From Cyanobacteriota bacterium (GTDB lineage: Bacteria > Cyanobacteriota > Cyanobacteriia > Cyanobacteriales > Microcoleaceae): 50,575 nt of DNA. The first letter of the stretch is position 1. Each line of letters starts with the position of its first letter. This document shows, piece by piece, positions 10,203-17,689 of the stretch. The notes under the pieces are model-generated. The model did no database searches. It saw nothing but the letters and a program-made list of their open reading frames with translations, and was not told the DNA's origin. Position numbers and translations under genes: made by a program. The stretch spans positions 1 through 50,575 of the forward strand of contig JANYGO010000266.1 of the NCBI GenBank assembly GCA_025362325.1, written 5' to 3'.

Positions 10203-10370
10203 TGGCGGTTGAAACCGCGTCTCTACAAGCAATGTCCGCCTCCGCGAACGAAAGAATTAACAGAAACAAATGGCAGATCGGAGCAGACAAGAGTCTGCGG
10301 TTGAAACCGCTACTACACAAGCAATGTCCGCCTCCGCGGACGAAAGAATTAACAGAAACAAATGGCAGTG
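10203..10370 (+). repeat. Two tandem copies of the GGCGGTTGAAACCGC repeat
   Basis: Two copies of the dispersed GGTTGAAACCGC...GTCCGCCTCCGCG family lie in tandem with a period of about 92 bases. Each is followed by the same tail (GAAAGAATTAACAGAAACAA then ATGGCAG). This indicates local duplication. Together with 10093-10170 it fills most of the 393-base gap between argG and the next gene; no coding gene is seen there. Confidence 0.8.
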
Positions 10371-10476
10371 CAGCTATGTGGTTTGCTCAACAGATTGCGA
10401 ACTTAAAAACAGAGTGATTGTGGTATAATATGATTGCGCATATTAGAATCATAAAAAACTTCATTCTGGAAAAGCA

Positions 10477-11064
10477 ATGATTGCCAATAAAAGCCCAAAT
10501 TACATCTCCCCAGAAGAATATCTGAAATTAGAAGAACTCAGCCCCGTCAAGCATGAGTATATTCGGGGCGAAGTCTACGCAATGGCGGGTGCTACTGAAT
10601 CTCATGTGACAATATGTGTCAATTTAGTTAAAACACTAACAGATCATGTTCGGGGCAATGGCTGTAACCTCTACACTGGAGACATGAAAGCCCGAATTGA
10701 CACCGCAAGTATCTACTACTATCCTGATGTGATGGTTAGTTGCGATGAACGGGACAAAGCTTTTAAATCTCTTAAAAAATATCCTTGTTTAATTATCGAG
10801 GTTTTGTCTGATGGAACTGAAGGATTCGATCGCGGAGATAAGTTTGCTGACTACCAGGAGTTAGAAACGCTTCAGGAGTACGTATTGATTAGCCAAAAAC
10901 GGCAGCGAGTGGAGTGCTTTCGCCGCAATGCTGAGGGGTTGTGGGTTTTGACTTCTTACACGCAGGGAAGCGAAGTTTACTTAGCTAGTATTGACTTTCG
11001 CACGAGCATTGATACCATATATCAGGCTGTAGTATTTACTACGAATGATTCGGAAATAGAGTAA
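10477..11064 (+). CDS. Uma2 family (DUF820) putative nuclease
   Basis: The 195-residue protein has the family layout: N-terminal YISPEEYLKLEE, then EYIRGEVYAM, then core YPDVMV (about 86-91), IIEVLSDGTEGFDRGDKF (about 106-123) and LQEYVLIS. Asp in PDV, Glu in IEVLS and the DR..K segment fit the PD-(D/E)XK nuclease-fold site assigned to DUF820. These proteins are greatly expanded in cyanobacteria and their biological role is unsettled. A second member lies at 14421 and a third at 43333. The ATG at 10477 has a GGAAAAGC stretch upstream. Confidence 0.88.
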   Translation: MIANKSPNYISPEEYLKLEELSPVKHEYIRGEVYAMAGATESHVTICVNLVKTLTDHVRGNGCNLYTGDMKARIDTASIYYYPDVMVSCDERDKAFKSLKKYPCLIIEVLSDGTEGFDRGDKFADYQELETLQEYVLISQKRQRVECFRRNAEGLWVLTSYTQGSEVYLASIDFRTSIDTIYQAVVFTTNDSEIE

Positions 11065-11157
11065 GAGTCGGCGGTTGAAACCGCGAGTATACCAACGAAG
11101 AGTCGGCGGTTGAAACCGCGACTATACCAACGAAGTCTGCCTCCGCAGACTGAAGAA
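11065..11157 (+). repeat. Dispersed repeat, doubled stem module
   Basis: GAGTCGGCGGTTGAAACCGC occurs twice (from 11065 and from about 11100), followed once by the AGTCTGCCTCCGCAGACT stem. Compared with the copy at 1843-1898, the stem has C-to-T and G-to-A changes on opposite arms, so base pairing is kept. It starts one base after the Uma2 stop and could form its transcript end. Confidence 0.75.
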
Positions 11158-11176
11158 TAAATATTTGACATGATAC

Positions 11177-11998
11177 CTATTCCTGACTCAATATTTCCAA
11201 AAACTCTTGCACAACCAGATCCGGTTGTTCGCTGCATCGGGTAGCTTCGTAATGTTTGACGATACAGATGCCAGAATTTATCGCCAGAATATCTATCGCT
11301 TCATCTGCTGCTGCATCTTCGGGCCCGTCAACCTCAAGAATCCCTAATTTGCCTTGGTGGAAGACGAGAAATTGAGCTTTTTGGTTTTGTCTGCCGGCGG
11401 GTGTTGTCAGTCGCAGTTGAGAATTGGGCATGAAAAGGGCGGAAGTGCGATCGAGCGTTTCGGCTATTTTCACTTGTGCGTCGCAGTGAAAGCAAAAACC
11501 GTTCCAGTTAATTTCGTTTTCAGAGTCAGGCTGAATTTCTTGGTTTTGCTCATCTTCAATGTCTGTGATTGCTTCAGATGATTCTGTGCTGTCATCAGGT
11601 GCGATCGTTCCTTTGTAATCAGCTTGAGACAAATCTGTTTCAATGAAGTTAGCAACTACTCTAGCTCCATTTAAGTTTGCTCCACTAAGATTTGCGCCGC
11701 TGAGATTAACTTCGATCGTCAAATTTCGCTGTAAATTCACTTTGTGTCGTCGCGTGTATCGTTTTAAAACTGACTGTAAGTTATCTTTTTTGACTTTTTC
11801 CCCTAATGCTTTTGAGAGTAATTTCCATAATTTAGCACCAGCATCTTTGATATAATCAGGTTCATAGTCGTTGCTTCTAGCTATCTCTACATATGATCGT
11901 CCTTCCCAGGATTGCCGAAACACTAGCTCTTGAACTTTGTTTAGGCCTTGGTAGTCTAGAGCGACTCCTACAATGTCTAGTGCTTCTTCCACAGTCAT
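11177..11998 (-). CDS. vMAP-type N-terminal domain, pentapeptide and possible nuclease domain
   Basis: Residues about 1-75 (TVEEALDIVGVAL, LVFRQSWEGRSYVEIA, YIKDAGAKLWKLLS) match the small helical domain found at the N-terminus of cyanobacterial vWA-MoxR-associated and related conflict-type proteins. A few pentapeptide units follow (NLSGANLSGANLNGA, about 98-112), then an acidic linker (about 128-165). The C-terminal region (about 166-273) has FLVFHQGKLGILEVDG followed by a helix with D..A and then a V-containing strand. This resembles a PD-(D/E)XK nuclease core in which the E-x-K motif is replaced by EVD. The nuclease reading is inference. It is a single gene on the minus strand, converging on the Uma2 gene. 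Confidence 0.65.
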   Translation of the reverse strand: MTVEEALDIVGVALDYQGLNKVQELVFRQSWEGRSYVEIARSNDYEPDYIKDAGAKLWKLLSKALGEKVKKDNLQSVLKRYTRRHKVNLQRNLTIEVNLSGANLSGANLNGARVVANFIETDLSQADYKGTIAPDDSTESSEAITDIEDEQNQEIQPDSENEINWNGFCFHCDAQVKIAETLDRTSALFMPNSQLRLTTPAGRQNQKAQFLVFHQGKLGILEVDGPEDAAADEAIDILAINSGICIVKHYEATRCSEQPDLVVQEFLEILSQE

Positions 11999-12206
11999 TT
12001 GTCAAACTCCCTCAGTTGCAGAGCCTTAATATTCGCGTAGGGCATAACCTAACCCCTCGAACATGGGCTTTCTCCTTTGACATACATTGTACCGTAATTT
12101 GCAGCCAATATTACTTTTATATTACTTTTATATTACTTTTTCTGACTATCTAAGCTGAGATAAAGCTGCTAAAGTATTTCTCAAGTATACAAAGAGGTAC
12201 TGTTTA

Positions 12207-12413
12207 ATGTCGTCAATAGACAAAGAAGCTAGAGACCGTATAGAACAGGGAAAAGAAACAGACGGAGAAAAAGGTAAACAGGGTCATTCTAGTGGTGGCT
12301 CTGGGAGTAGCTCCCAACTTGACAGGATTAATAATGAGCTTGCGAAGTCAAGCTTAACTGATTCAGCGCGAAAAGCTTTGGAAACAGAGAAAGCAAAATT
12401 ACAGGGACAGTAG
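12207..12413 (+). CDS. Small Ser/Gly- and Lys/Glu-rich protein next to RiPP locus
   Basis: A 68-residue hydrophilic protein has a charged N-terminus, a Gly/Ser linker (SSGGSGSSSQ, about 29-38) and an amphipathic helical C-terminus (LDRINNELAKSSL...ARKALETEKAKLQ). A GAGG motif lies about 9 bases before the ATG. I recognise no family. It lies on the same strand, 143 bases before the 45-residue peptide gene, so it may belong to the same locus, either as a second peptide substrate or an unrelated small gene. Confidence 0.5.
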   Translation: MSSIDKEARDRIEQGKETDGEKGKQGHSSGGSGSSSQLDRINNELAKSSLTDSARKALETEKAKLQGQ

Positions 12414-12556
12414 TCCACTTGTTAAAACAGGCGCGTTGCAATCTGAGGGGATGATTAGCACCCTGGATGCTTATCTGGGGTAGGCTGTGGATATCTCGCT
12501 GACTAACATGACAGCTACGTTTTTTACGGGAATATTTGTAACCAAAGGAGAAACTT

Positions 12557-12694
12557 ATGACTCACCCTTTTGATTTAGAACTGTCGGAACTTGAGAGCAT
12601 TGACTTAGAATCTGCTGTCATCGAACCAGAAGATCAGGAGCTTGAAAATGATGCAGCAGTTAGTATGATCTCAGGCTATAGAATCGAAAGTTAA
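12557..12694 (+). CDS. Candidate graspetide-type precursor peptide
   Basis: This 45-residue frame has a near-ideal ribosome binding site, AAAGGAG, 6 bases before the ATG. The N-terminus, THPFDLELSELESIDLES, is acidic and amphipathic like leader regions of cyanobacterial ATP-grasp-modified peptides. The middle is Glu/Asp-rich (IEPEDQELEND), and the end contains AAVSMISGYRIES. Ser, Thr and acidic side chains needed for ester crosslinks are plentiful, but there is no microviridin TxKxPSD motif and no double-glycine cleavage site. A graspetide-type ligase gene follows 140 bases downstream on the same strand. Precursor identity is inferred from context and composition. Confidence 0.6.
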   Translation: MTHPFDLELSELESIDLESAVIEPEDQELENDAAVSMISGYRIES

Positions 12695-12700
12695 CAATTA

Positions 12701-12803
12701 TAAGTAGGTAAGTAAAATAACCCCAAATAATCGGGAGTTACAGTTCATGATGGAATCGCAACAATAGATTATTTCAATAGGTTTAATTAAGCTTACCTAC
12801 TTA
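12701..12803. repeat. 103-bp inverted-repeat element between peptide and ligase genes
   Basis: TAAGTAGGTAAG (12701-12712) and its exact complement CTTACCTACTTA (12792-12803) bound a short AT-rich segment. Inside it, TAACCCCAAATAATCGGGAGTTA forms a second, imperfect stem. It could be a small MITE or a structured leader controlling the ligase relative to the peptide. Only a six-codon frame lies inside it. Confidence 0.6.
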
Positions 12804-12834
12804 ATAAAAAAAACAGCAACCATAAAAAACTAAC

Positions 12835-13749
12835 ATGATTAATCTCATTTTAGGTCACTCTGAAGACGTTCACATTATTCATCTTACGAAAGCTCTTACG
12901 GAAGCTAATTCAATTGTAGTGCATTTAAACACGAGCCTTTTACCAATTCAGTTAAAGGCATCTTGGGAGTTGGATACAGAAAAAAGCTATTTAGTTTTAG
13001 CAGATGGGTATAAGTTAAACATAGACAACATTCATAGTATTTTTTTGCGGAGGATTTCTGAACCTTATATTGCGCCACTCGATAATGCAAATCAAGAAAG
13101 AATAGCTTTAGACGATTCTAAAACTACTTTAAGAGTAATACTAAAGTCTTCTTCAGCTTTTTGGGTAAATTCTTGGGAAATATCATACAGAATTCACGAA
13201 GAAAAACCTTTGCAGCTTTCAAACGCAAAAAAAATGGGTATTAAGGTTCCAGCCACGTTAACAACAAATGATCCAGAACAAGTTATTAAGTTTGTAGAGT
13301 CTAAAGAAAAAGTCATTTTTAAACCTGTATGTGGTGGAGCTTGGACACAATTTGTGACAAATTTTCATTTAGATCCAAAGCGTTTAAATTTGGCATTAAA
13401 AATTTCACCTGTTACTTTTCAGGAGTATATTGCTGGCACTAATATTCGCACTTATGTCATTGATGAATCTGTTTATTCTGCGGAAGTTAAAAGCGAATCT
13501 GTTGATTTTCGTCAAGACAAGACATCAAAAGTTATTCCCGTTAATTTACCTGAACGTATTCGTCAGCAATCTTTAGATATTGCCAGAAACTTCGGATTGT
13601 TATGGACAGCTATTGACTGGCGTTTAAATCCAGCGGGTGAGTACGTTTTTTTAGAAGCAAACTCTAATCCTGTATTTCTGTATTTTGAACGCCAGACTGG
13701 TTTTCCAGTTACTCAAGAGTTAGTTAAGCTTCTGACTAAGGCACGCTAA
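12835..13749 (+). CDS. Graspetide-type ATP-grasp ligase (MvdC/MvdD-like)
   Basis: The 304-residue protein has the pre-ATP-grasp domain of graspetide ligases (FLRRISEPY near 67-75, WVNSWE near 109-114, KPLQLSNAKKMGIKVPATL near 125-143, TTNDPE near 144-149). The ATP-grasp core follows: VIFKPVCGGAW (about 160-170) for nucleotide binding, FQEYIAGTNIRTYVID (about 196-211), Asp in AIDWRL and the FLEANSNP metal-binding Glu/Asn (about 279-286). Such enzymes activate Glu or Asp side chains as acyl phosphates and form ester or amide crosslinks to Ser, Thr or Lys in a peptide. The neighbouring 45-residue peptide is the obvious substrate. No transporter, peptidase or acetyltransferase is nearby. The gene looks more AT-rich than its surroundings, which suggests transfer. 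Confidence 0.82.
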   Translation: MINLILGHSEDVHIIHLTKALTEANSIVVHLNTSLLPIQLKASWELDTEKSYLVLADGYKLNIDNIHSIFLRRISEPYIAPLDNANQERIALDDSKTTLRVILKSSSAFWVNSWEISYRIHEEKPLQLSNAKKMGIKVPATLTTNDPEQVIKFVESKEKVIFKPVCGGAWTQFVTNFHLDPKRLNLALKISPVTFQEYIAGTNIRTYVIDESVYSAEVKSESVDFRQDKTSKVIPVNLPERIRQQSLDIARNFGLLWTAIDWRLNPAGEYVFLEANSNPVFLYFERQTGFPVTQELVKLLTKAR

Positions 13750-13890
13750 TTATACCAGCACTGGGATAACAGCATCTTGGAAACAGAATTATAAAACACG
13801 CCCAATAATGCCGATCGCCCTTCCTTCCCCCTCTCTCACCCCAGCATTCTCTGACAGAGGGCGATCGAGCTTTTTGAAGTGCGATCGCCC

Positions 13891-14316
13891 CTACTCCCCA
13901 TACCACATAAACAGCTTTTTGTCAACATAAACATATTTCCCCAAAACCGTCAGCGGCATCATCTCCCCGCTGCCAAGTAAATCAATTGAAACCCCATCTA
14001 GAATCAATATTTTAAACAATTCCTCACCATCTTCAATCGAACTAGCATCTAATTCAATAACTTGACCTTCTTCCCCCATTACTTCCAACAAATCAACAGT
14101 AGATACCTGAAATATTCCTTCATTATTGCACCGCGCCGTCAAGCAATTGCCGTAATTGCCCGTAGCTTCAAGATCGGATATTGCCCATTGCTTTAAGAGA
14201 TAATTTTTATCTAAATACTCAACGATTTTTGCAACTCTCAATTCCAGTTTTTCTTCTGCTTCGCAGCAAAGCGTCACAGCCCATTTTTGACTAATATTAT
14301 AGGTAATATTCATCAT
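13891..14316 (-). CDS. Hypothetical protein, 141 residues
   Basis: I do not recognise this protein. It is acidic, lacks membrane segments and a signal peptide, and alternates strand-like and helical stretches. Notable segments are ISQKWAVTLCCEAEEKLELR at the N-terminus and LTVLGKYVYVDKKLFMWYG at the C-terminus. It starts with two Met codons in a row. Its N-terminus lies beside a dispersed repeat copy and it runs in the same direction as the Uma2 gene upstream. Confidence 0.6.
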   Translation of the reverse strand: MMNITYNISQKWAVTLCCEAEEKLELRVAKIVEYLDKNYLLKQWAISDLEATGNYGNCLTARCNNEGIFQVSTVDLLEVMGEEGQVIELDASSIEDGEELFKILILDGVSIDLLGSGEMMPLTVLGKYVYVDKKLFMWYGE

Positions 14317-14342
14317 AATGCTTCCGGGATTCTACTTGTTCT

Positions 14343-14394
14343 CTCAGTCCGCGCAGGCGGACTTTGTTTGTGTAGACGCGATTTCCAATCGCCC
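14343..14394 (-). repeat. Copy of the dispersed GGCGGTTGAAACCGC repeat
   Basis: The segment AGTCCGCGCAGGCGGACT followed by TTGTGTAGACGCGATTTCCA is a diverged copy in minus orientation. Its AGTCCGC/GCGGACT stem is intact while the second stem has decayed (GCGATTTCCAATCGC, with changes that keep pairing). It fills the gap between the Uma2 gene and the 141-residue gene. Confidence 0.7.
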
Positions 14395-14420
14395 TAAAAT
14401 CGGTGATTTTCCTATCACCC

Positions 14421-15041
14421 TCACTCATCAGACTCAGACTCGAAATCCACACGATCGTACATTTCGCCCAAAGACATCTCAAACTTCACCGAACTCAACA
14501 CCAGAATCGCATCAGCACCATCATACTCAGACAAAACCCACTTATTATCATCCGTCTTGCAAAACTGTTCAACGTGCATCTCGTACTGATTGATCAAAAC
14601 ATACTCTCGAAAACTAGGAATAGAACGAAAAAGTTTAAACTTGCCACCCCTGTCATAATCCGCCGTCGATTTCGATAAAACCTCAGCCACCATCACCGCA
14701 TTAGTAATCGTATCTTTCCTACCCTCAAGAAACTCCAACTTACCGGCTACCACCATCACATCAGGATAAGTATAAACCCGCTTCGACGGCATCCACAAAC
14801 GCAAATCGTTTACATATACTCGGTAGGGTTGTCCTTTGGTAGCAAAATTTATTGCCCCGCCCAAATTTAGGGCGATCTGATTGTGATTTGGTGTGCCGCC
14901 TGTCATAGGAATTATCTGGCCATCGTGGTATTCACTTCTAAATTCGGCCGCTTCTTCCAGCTTTAAATACTCTTCAGGAGAGTAATAAGGCTGTGGCTTA
15001 CTCTCAATTACTTCTTCGCGAATTTCTGTTGATGCCATCAT
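14421..15041 (-). CDS. Uma2 family (DUF820) putative nuclease
   Basis: From the ATG at 15041 the protein has 206 residues. That start is preferred because AAAGGA lies 7 bases before it, whereas an upstream ATG at 15095 has no such site. The family pattern is clear: YYSPEEYLKLEE, EYHDGQIIPMTGGT, core YPDVMVVAG, VAEVLSKSTADYDRGGKF and REYVLIN. Asp, Glu and the DR..K residues of the PD-(D/E)XK-like site are kept. Its role is unsettled, as for the family. It is separated by about 60 bases from the next minus-strand gene upstream (15105-15839). Confidence 0.88.
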   Translation of the reverse strand: MMASTEIREEVIESKPQPYYSPEEYLKLEEAAEFRSEYHDGQIIPMTGGTPNHNQIALNLGGAINFATKGQPYRVYVNDLRLWMPSKRVYTYPDVMVVAGKLEFLEGRKDTITNAVMVAEVLSKSTADYDRGGKFKLFRSIPSFREYVLINQYEMHVEQFCKTDDNKWVLSEYDGADAILVLSSVKFEMSLGEMYDRVDFESESDE

Positions 15042-15104
15042 ACTACATCCTTTTGCGATCGTACTCACAATTATAGCCGAATTATGCGCAATCAAAACAA
15101 CCGC

Positions 15105-15839
15105 TTACAGCCCAATATCTGTCATTTTAATTACCTTCCCCTCAAACTCAAAACCCCGATTCAAACCATCGAGATATTTCTCAATATTAGGCTTAACCCA
15201 CAGCGCCGCTTCCCCGTGTCCCAACTCCACAGCGCGATCGACTAATTCATACCAACCCGTCAGAGGAACTCCCGCCGCTTCCACCGCTTGCAAACAATCC
15301 CAAACCACCTTTGGCACAGATACCGGCGACACCGCATACCTCAACAATTCCTGCGCACCCTCCGGCGAAATAATCACATTACTCTCAACCAAAATCATAC
15401 CCACATCCGCCGCCTCTTCCCCTTGCCAATTCACCTCGCCTCTCAAAACATAACCCCAAGGTTCGATAAAATTGTTGATAAGATACTGCAACCATTCCAC
15501 ATAATCATAAAACTTTTCCATGCCATTCCACTGAATCCCCCCGCCGTCAGCAGTCGGAATCCATTGACACCACAATCCTGGCTGAGTCTTCGGCGGGTGG
15601 TTGTAATCTACGATCGACAATTCCGACTCTTCATCCCACTGTTCATTGACAAAATAGCAGCCTTCTTCGCCCACAGGCAAACCCACCGCTGTTCTCGCCG
15701 CATCGGGAACATCTTGCAAAATCGCAGGATTTCGCTTCATCCGTCTAGTCCGAGAAAACTCTAATAAGTAAAGAGTTTCACTGTCAAATAAGCGCTTGTT
15801 TAAATGAAATATTCCGTCAAAAGCTGTAGTGTATCCCAT
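15105..15839 (-). CDS. Hypothetical protein, 244 residues
   Basis: I do not recognise this protein. It has no signal peptide or membrane helix and is rich in aromatic residues. Segments such as PGLWCQWIPTADGGGIQWNG (about 89-108) and EPWGYVLRGEVNWQGEEAAD (about 126-145) look well-ordered and conserved in style. The sequence reads as a globular cytoplasmic domain. It could be an immunity-type or phage/plasmid-borne protein, but nothing here proves that. It shares direction and a short gap with the Uma2 gene downstream. Confidence 0.65.
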   Translation of the reverse strand: MGYTTAFDGIFHLNKRLFDSETLYLLEFSRTRRMKRNPAILQDVPDAARTAVGLPVGEEGCYFVNEQWDEESELSIVDYNHPPKTQPGLWCQWIPTADGGGIQWNGMEKFYDYVEWLQYLINNFIEPWGYVLRGEVNWQGEEAADVGMILVESNVIISPEGAQELLRYAVSPVSVPKVVWDCLQAVEAAGVPLTGWYELVDRAVELGHGEAALWVKPNIEKYLDGLNRGFEFEGKVIKMTDIGL

Positions 15840-15914
15840 GATTAATTCCTTCCCAATTTAACGATCGCAATTTGCGGCAAATAACTAATGTAGTCCTGGA
15901 CGCACGGGTGGTCA

Positions 15915-15977
15915 GAAACCGGGTTTTTCACGAAAAGAGGCGTTGTCACCCAGAGATTAGGTAAAAACCCGGTTTCT
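15915..15977. repeat. Inverted pair of AGAAACCGGGTTTTT repeats
   Basis: AGAAACCGGGTTTTTCAC at the left and GTAAAAACCCGGTTTCT at the right pair almost perfectly across a 29-base loop. The same motif recurs at 19206-19371, 29391-29454, 33469-33482 and near 38620. It lies upstream of the 15839 gene start and holds no gene. Confidence 0.75.
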
Positions 15978-16020
15978 TTGGTCTTGATATCATCTCTGGT
16001 TGATTATCATAACAAAAACG

Positions 16021-16257
16021 GTTCGTAGTGCGTTCTGGTGTCCGCTATCAGGCTGCGGACACCAGGACGCACTACAAACGAATCTTATTGTGGTCAATCG
16101 ACCGGACATGATCTGATGCGTCCTGGACTGAATTGTTATATTCCCATTTTGCACGATACCAAAATCAGGACACAACAATACCAAAAATAAGGACACAACA
16201 ATGTTGTGTCCCTACTTTACGTGGTAACGTAGACAAAGACACAACAATGTTGTGTTC
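16021..16257. repeat. Long hairpin followed by GGACACAACA palindromes
   Basis: At 16021-16079 a 25-base stem (with two G-T type mismatches) closes a 9-base loop; its arms contain GTAGTGCG...CTGGTGTCCGC and the complement. After that, GGACACAACAATGTTGTGTCC (16191-16211) and a near copy (about 16237-16257) form palindromes, and a half copy lies at about 16168. The last palindrome touches the stop codon of the minus-strand DedA gene and could end its transcript. Confidence 0.75.
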
Positions 16258-16881
16258 CTACTTAGTCTTGTCCAACTTCCGCGACTCCAACCAAATAGGA
16301 ATTGCAATCCAAGCAACGGTTAATAGCAAAGCAACTACCGCAAATTGAGCCGCCCAAGCTACCAACTTCTCCAAAGACACAACTTGTCCTAGGAAATATG
16401 ACAAACTTACCATCACAGATGCCCAGCTTGCTGCACCCAGAACATTGAACAGCGAAAATTTCCAAAAAGGCATTTCTGCGATGCCCGCTAATGGGCTGGC
16501 AAAAATCCGCAGCAATGCGATGAAACGACCCAAAAATACCGCTTTAGCTGCATTTTTGCTAAACTGTTCTTTGAGGTCAAACAGTTGTTCTTCCCGAAAG
16601 CGGAAAAATTGTCCCAGCTTCAGCAGCAGGGGCCAGCCACCGTATCTGCCGATCGCATAACCCAAATTTCCGCCCACTGTCGCACCGGCGATCGCACTTC
16701 CGAGCACAAACCAGTAATTCAGTTCCCCACTGCCAGCCAAAAAGCCACCAGCAATAGTAATAGTCTCGCCTGGAAGAGGGACTCCCAGATTTTCTAGCAA
16801 AATTCCCAAGAATACAGCCCAGTAGCCGTAATCATGAGCAAACTGCTGAATACTTTCTAACGATAAAAACTCAAAAGACAT
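16258..16881 (-). CDS. DedA family membrane protein
   Basis: From the ATG at 16881 the protein has 207 residues, the usual DedA size; an in-frame ATG at 16977 would add 32 polar residues that are not family-like. The N-terminal LLENLGVPLPGETITIAGGF is the DedA signature, with the membrane-embedded acidic residue. GNLGYAIGRYGG and FLGRFIALLRIFASPLAGIAEM are the other signatures, including the essential Arg. DedA proteins act in the inner membrane and are linked to undecaprenyl-phosphate or phospholipid flipping. The gene stands alone. Confidence 0.92.
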   Translation of the reverse strand: MSFEFLSLESIQQFAHDYGYWAVFLGILLENLGVPLPGETITIAGGFLAGSGELNYWFVLGSAIAGATVGGNLGYAIGRYGGWPLLLKLGQFFRFREEQLFDLKEQFSKNAAKAVFLGRFIALLRIFASPLAGIAEMPFWKFSLFNVLGAASWASVMVSLSYFLGQVVSLEKLVAWAAQFAVVALLLTVAWIAIPIWLESRKLDKTK

Positions 16882-17230
16882 TCGATACTGCCTTCGTAAA
16901 CTTTTGCTCTTCTCAATACTTTTATATATTGGCTTGATTCCGCCAATAGTGCAATCTTTCGCTGTGATGAAAAACACACTACACTTGCGATCGTCCGCCC
17001 AACAAAAAACTAGCCTTTAGGGCATTATAGATAAATCGAGAATAGTTGCGGTTGCCTTGGGCCCATCGCCAGCCCGTCATCCTACTAAATTTATCACCAG
17101 GGCGATCGCCACCGATTCCCACAAGGGCGATCGCGCATCCTAAAACCTTAGCTAACATCCGCTGATTCTCGGTCTCAGAATCAGCAAGTCAACTCACTTA
17201 TTCATACTTTACAATCCTAGGATAACTGCT

Positions 17231-17575
17231 ATGGAATTTCCCAACTTCAACCAACACATCATCCTCCAACCTCAAAACTGCCTCGACTCGCAAGCAGGTA
17301 GCCTCCTCCAGCAACAGCTAGCCGAGATTTTGCCCGATCGCCCCCAACTCTGGGTAATAGACATGGCTGATGTAGATTTTATCGACAGTTCCGGCTTGTG
17401 CGCCCTAGTCGGCGGACTCAACGCCGCCCGCCACCGGGGATGTCGCCTCGTCATCTGCAACCTCTCAGCCACAGTCAGGTTAATATTTGAAATTACTCAA
17501 CTAGACCAACTTTTTGAAATTTTTGACAGTTTCGAGCAAATTATCTCAACACCAACTCCCGCTTTACTTGCTTGA
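17231..17575 (+). CDS. STAS-domain anti-sigma factor antagonist
   Basis: The 114-residue protein is a single STAS domain. DVDFIDSSGLCAL (about residues 47-59) carries the conserved Ser of the D-S-S-G-L loop, which is phosphorylated by a cognate anti-sigma kinase and dephosphorylated by a PP2C phosphatase in this family. RGCRLVICNLSATVRLIFEI is the second half of the fold. No kinase, phosphatase or sigma factor lies beside it, so the partner is unknown. It has a short lead and no operon partner. Confidence 0.88.
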   Translation: MEFPNFNQHIILQPQNCLDSQAGSLLQQQLAEILPDRPQLWVIDMADVDFIDSSGLCALVGGLNAARHRGCRLVICNLSATVRLIFEITQLDQLFEIFDSFEQIISTPTPALLA

Positions 17576-17654
17576 TAAAAATTATACGATCTCCGGTTAA
17601 TTGCCCATAACTAGGTTCGATCGTTGGGAATGCAAGTCCTGATTTATTAGCCAA

Positions 17655-17689
17655 GAAAGGACTAAAGTCCTCACTACAAACATCAAGAA
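17655..17689 (+). repeat. GGACTAAAGTCCTCACTACAAAC repeat copy
   Basis: The motif AGGACTAAAGTCCTCACTAC is a copy of a dispersed family also seen at 33268-33307, 35748-35808 and about 35918-35942. The GGACT/AGTCC core can form a small stem. It lies just beyond the stop codon of the minus-strand gene ending at 17683. Confidence 0.7.
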
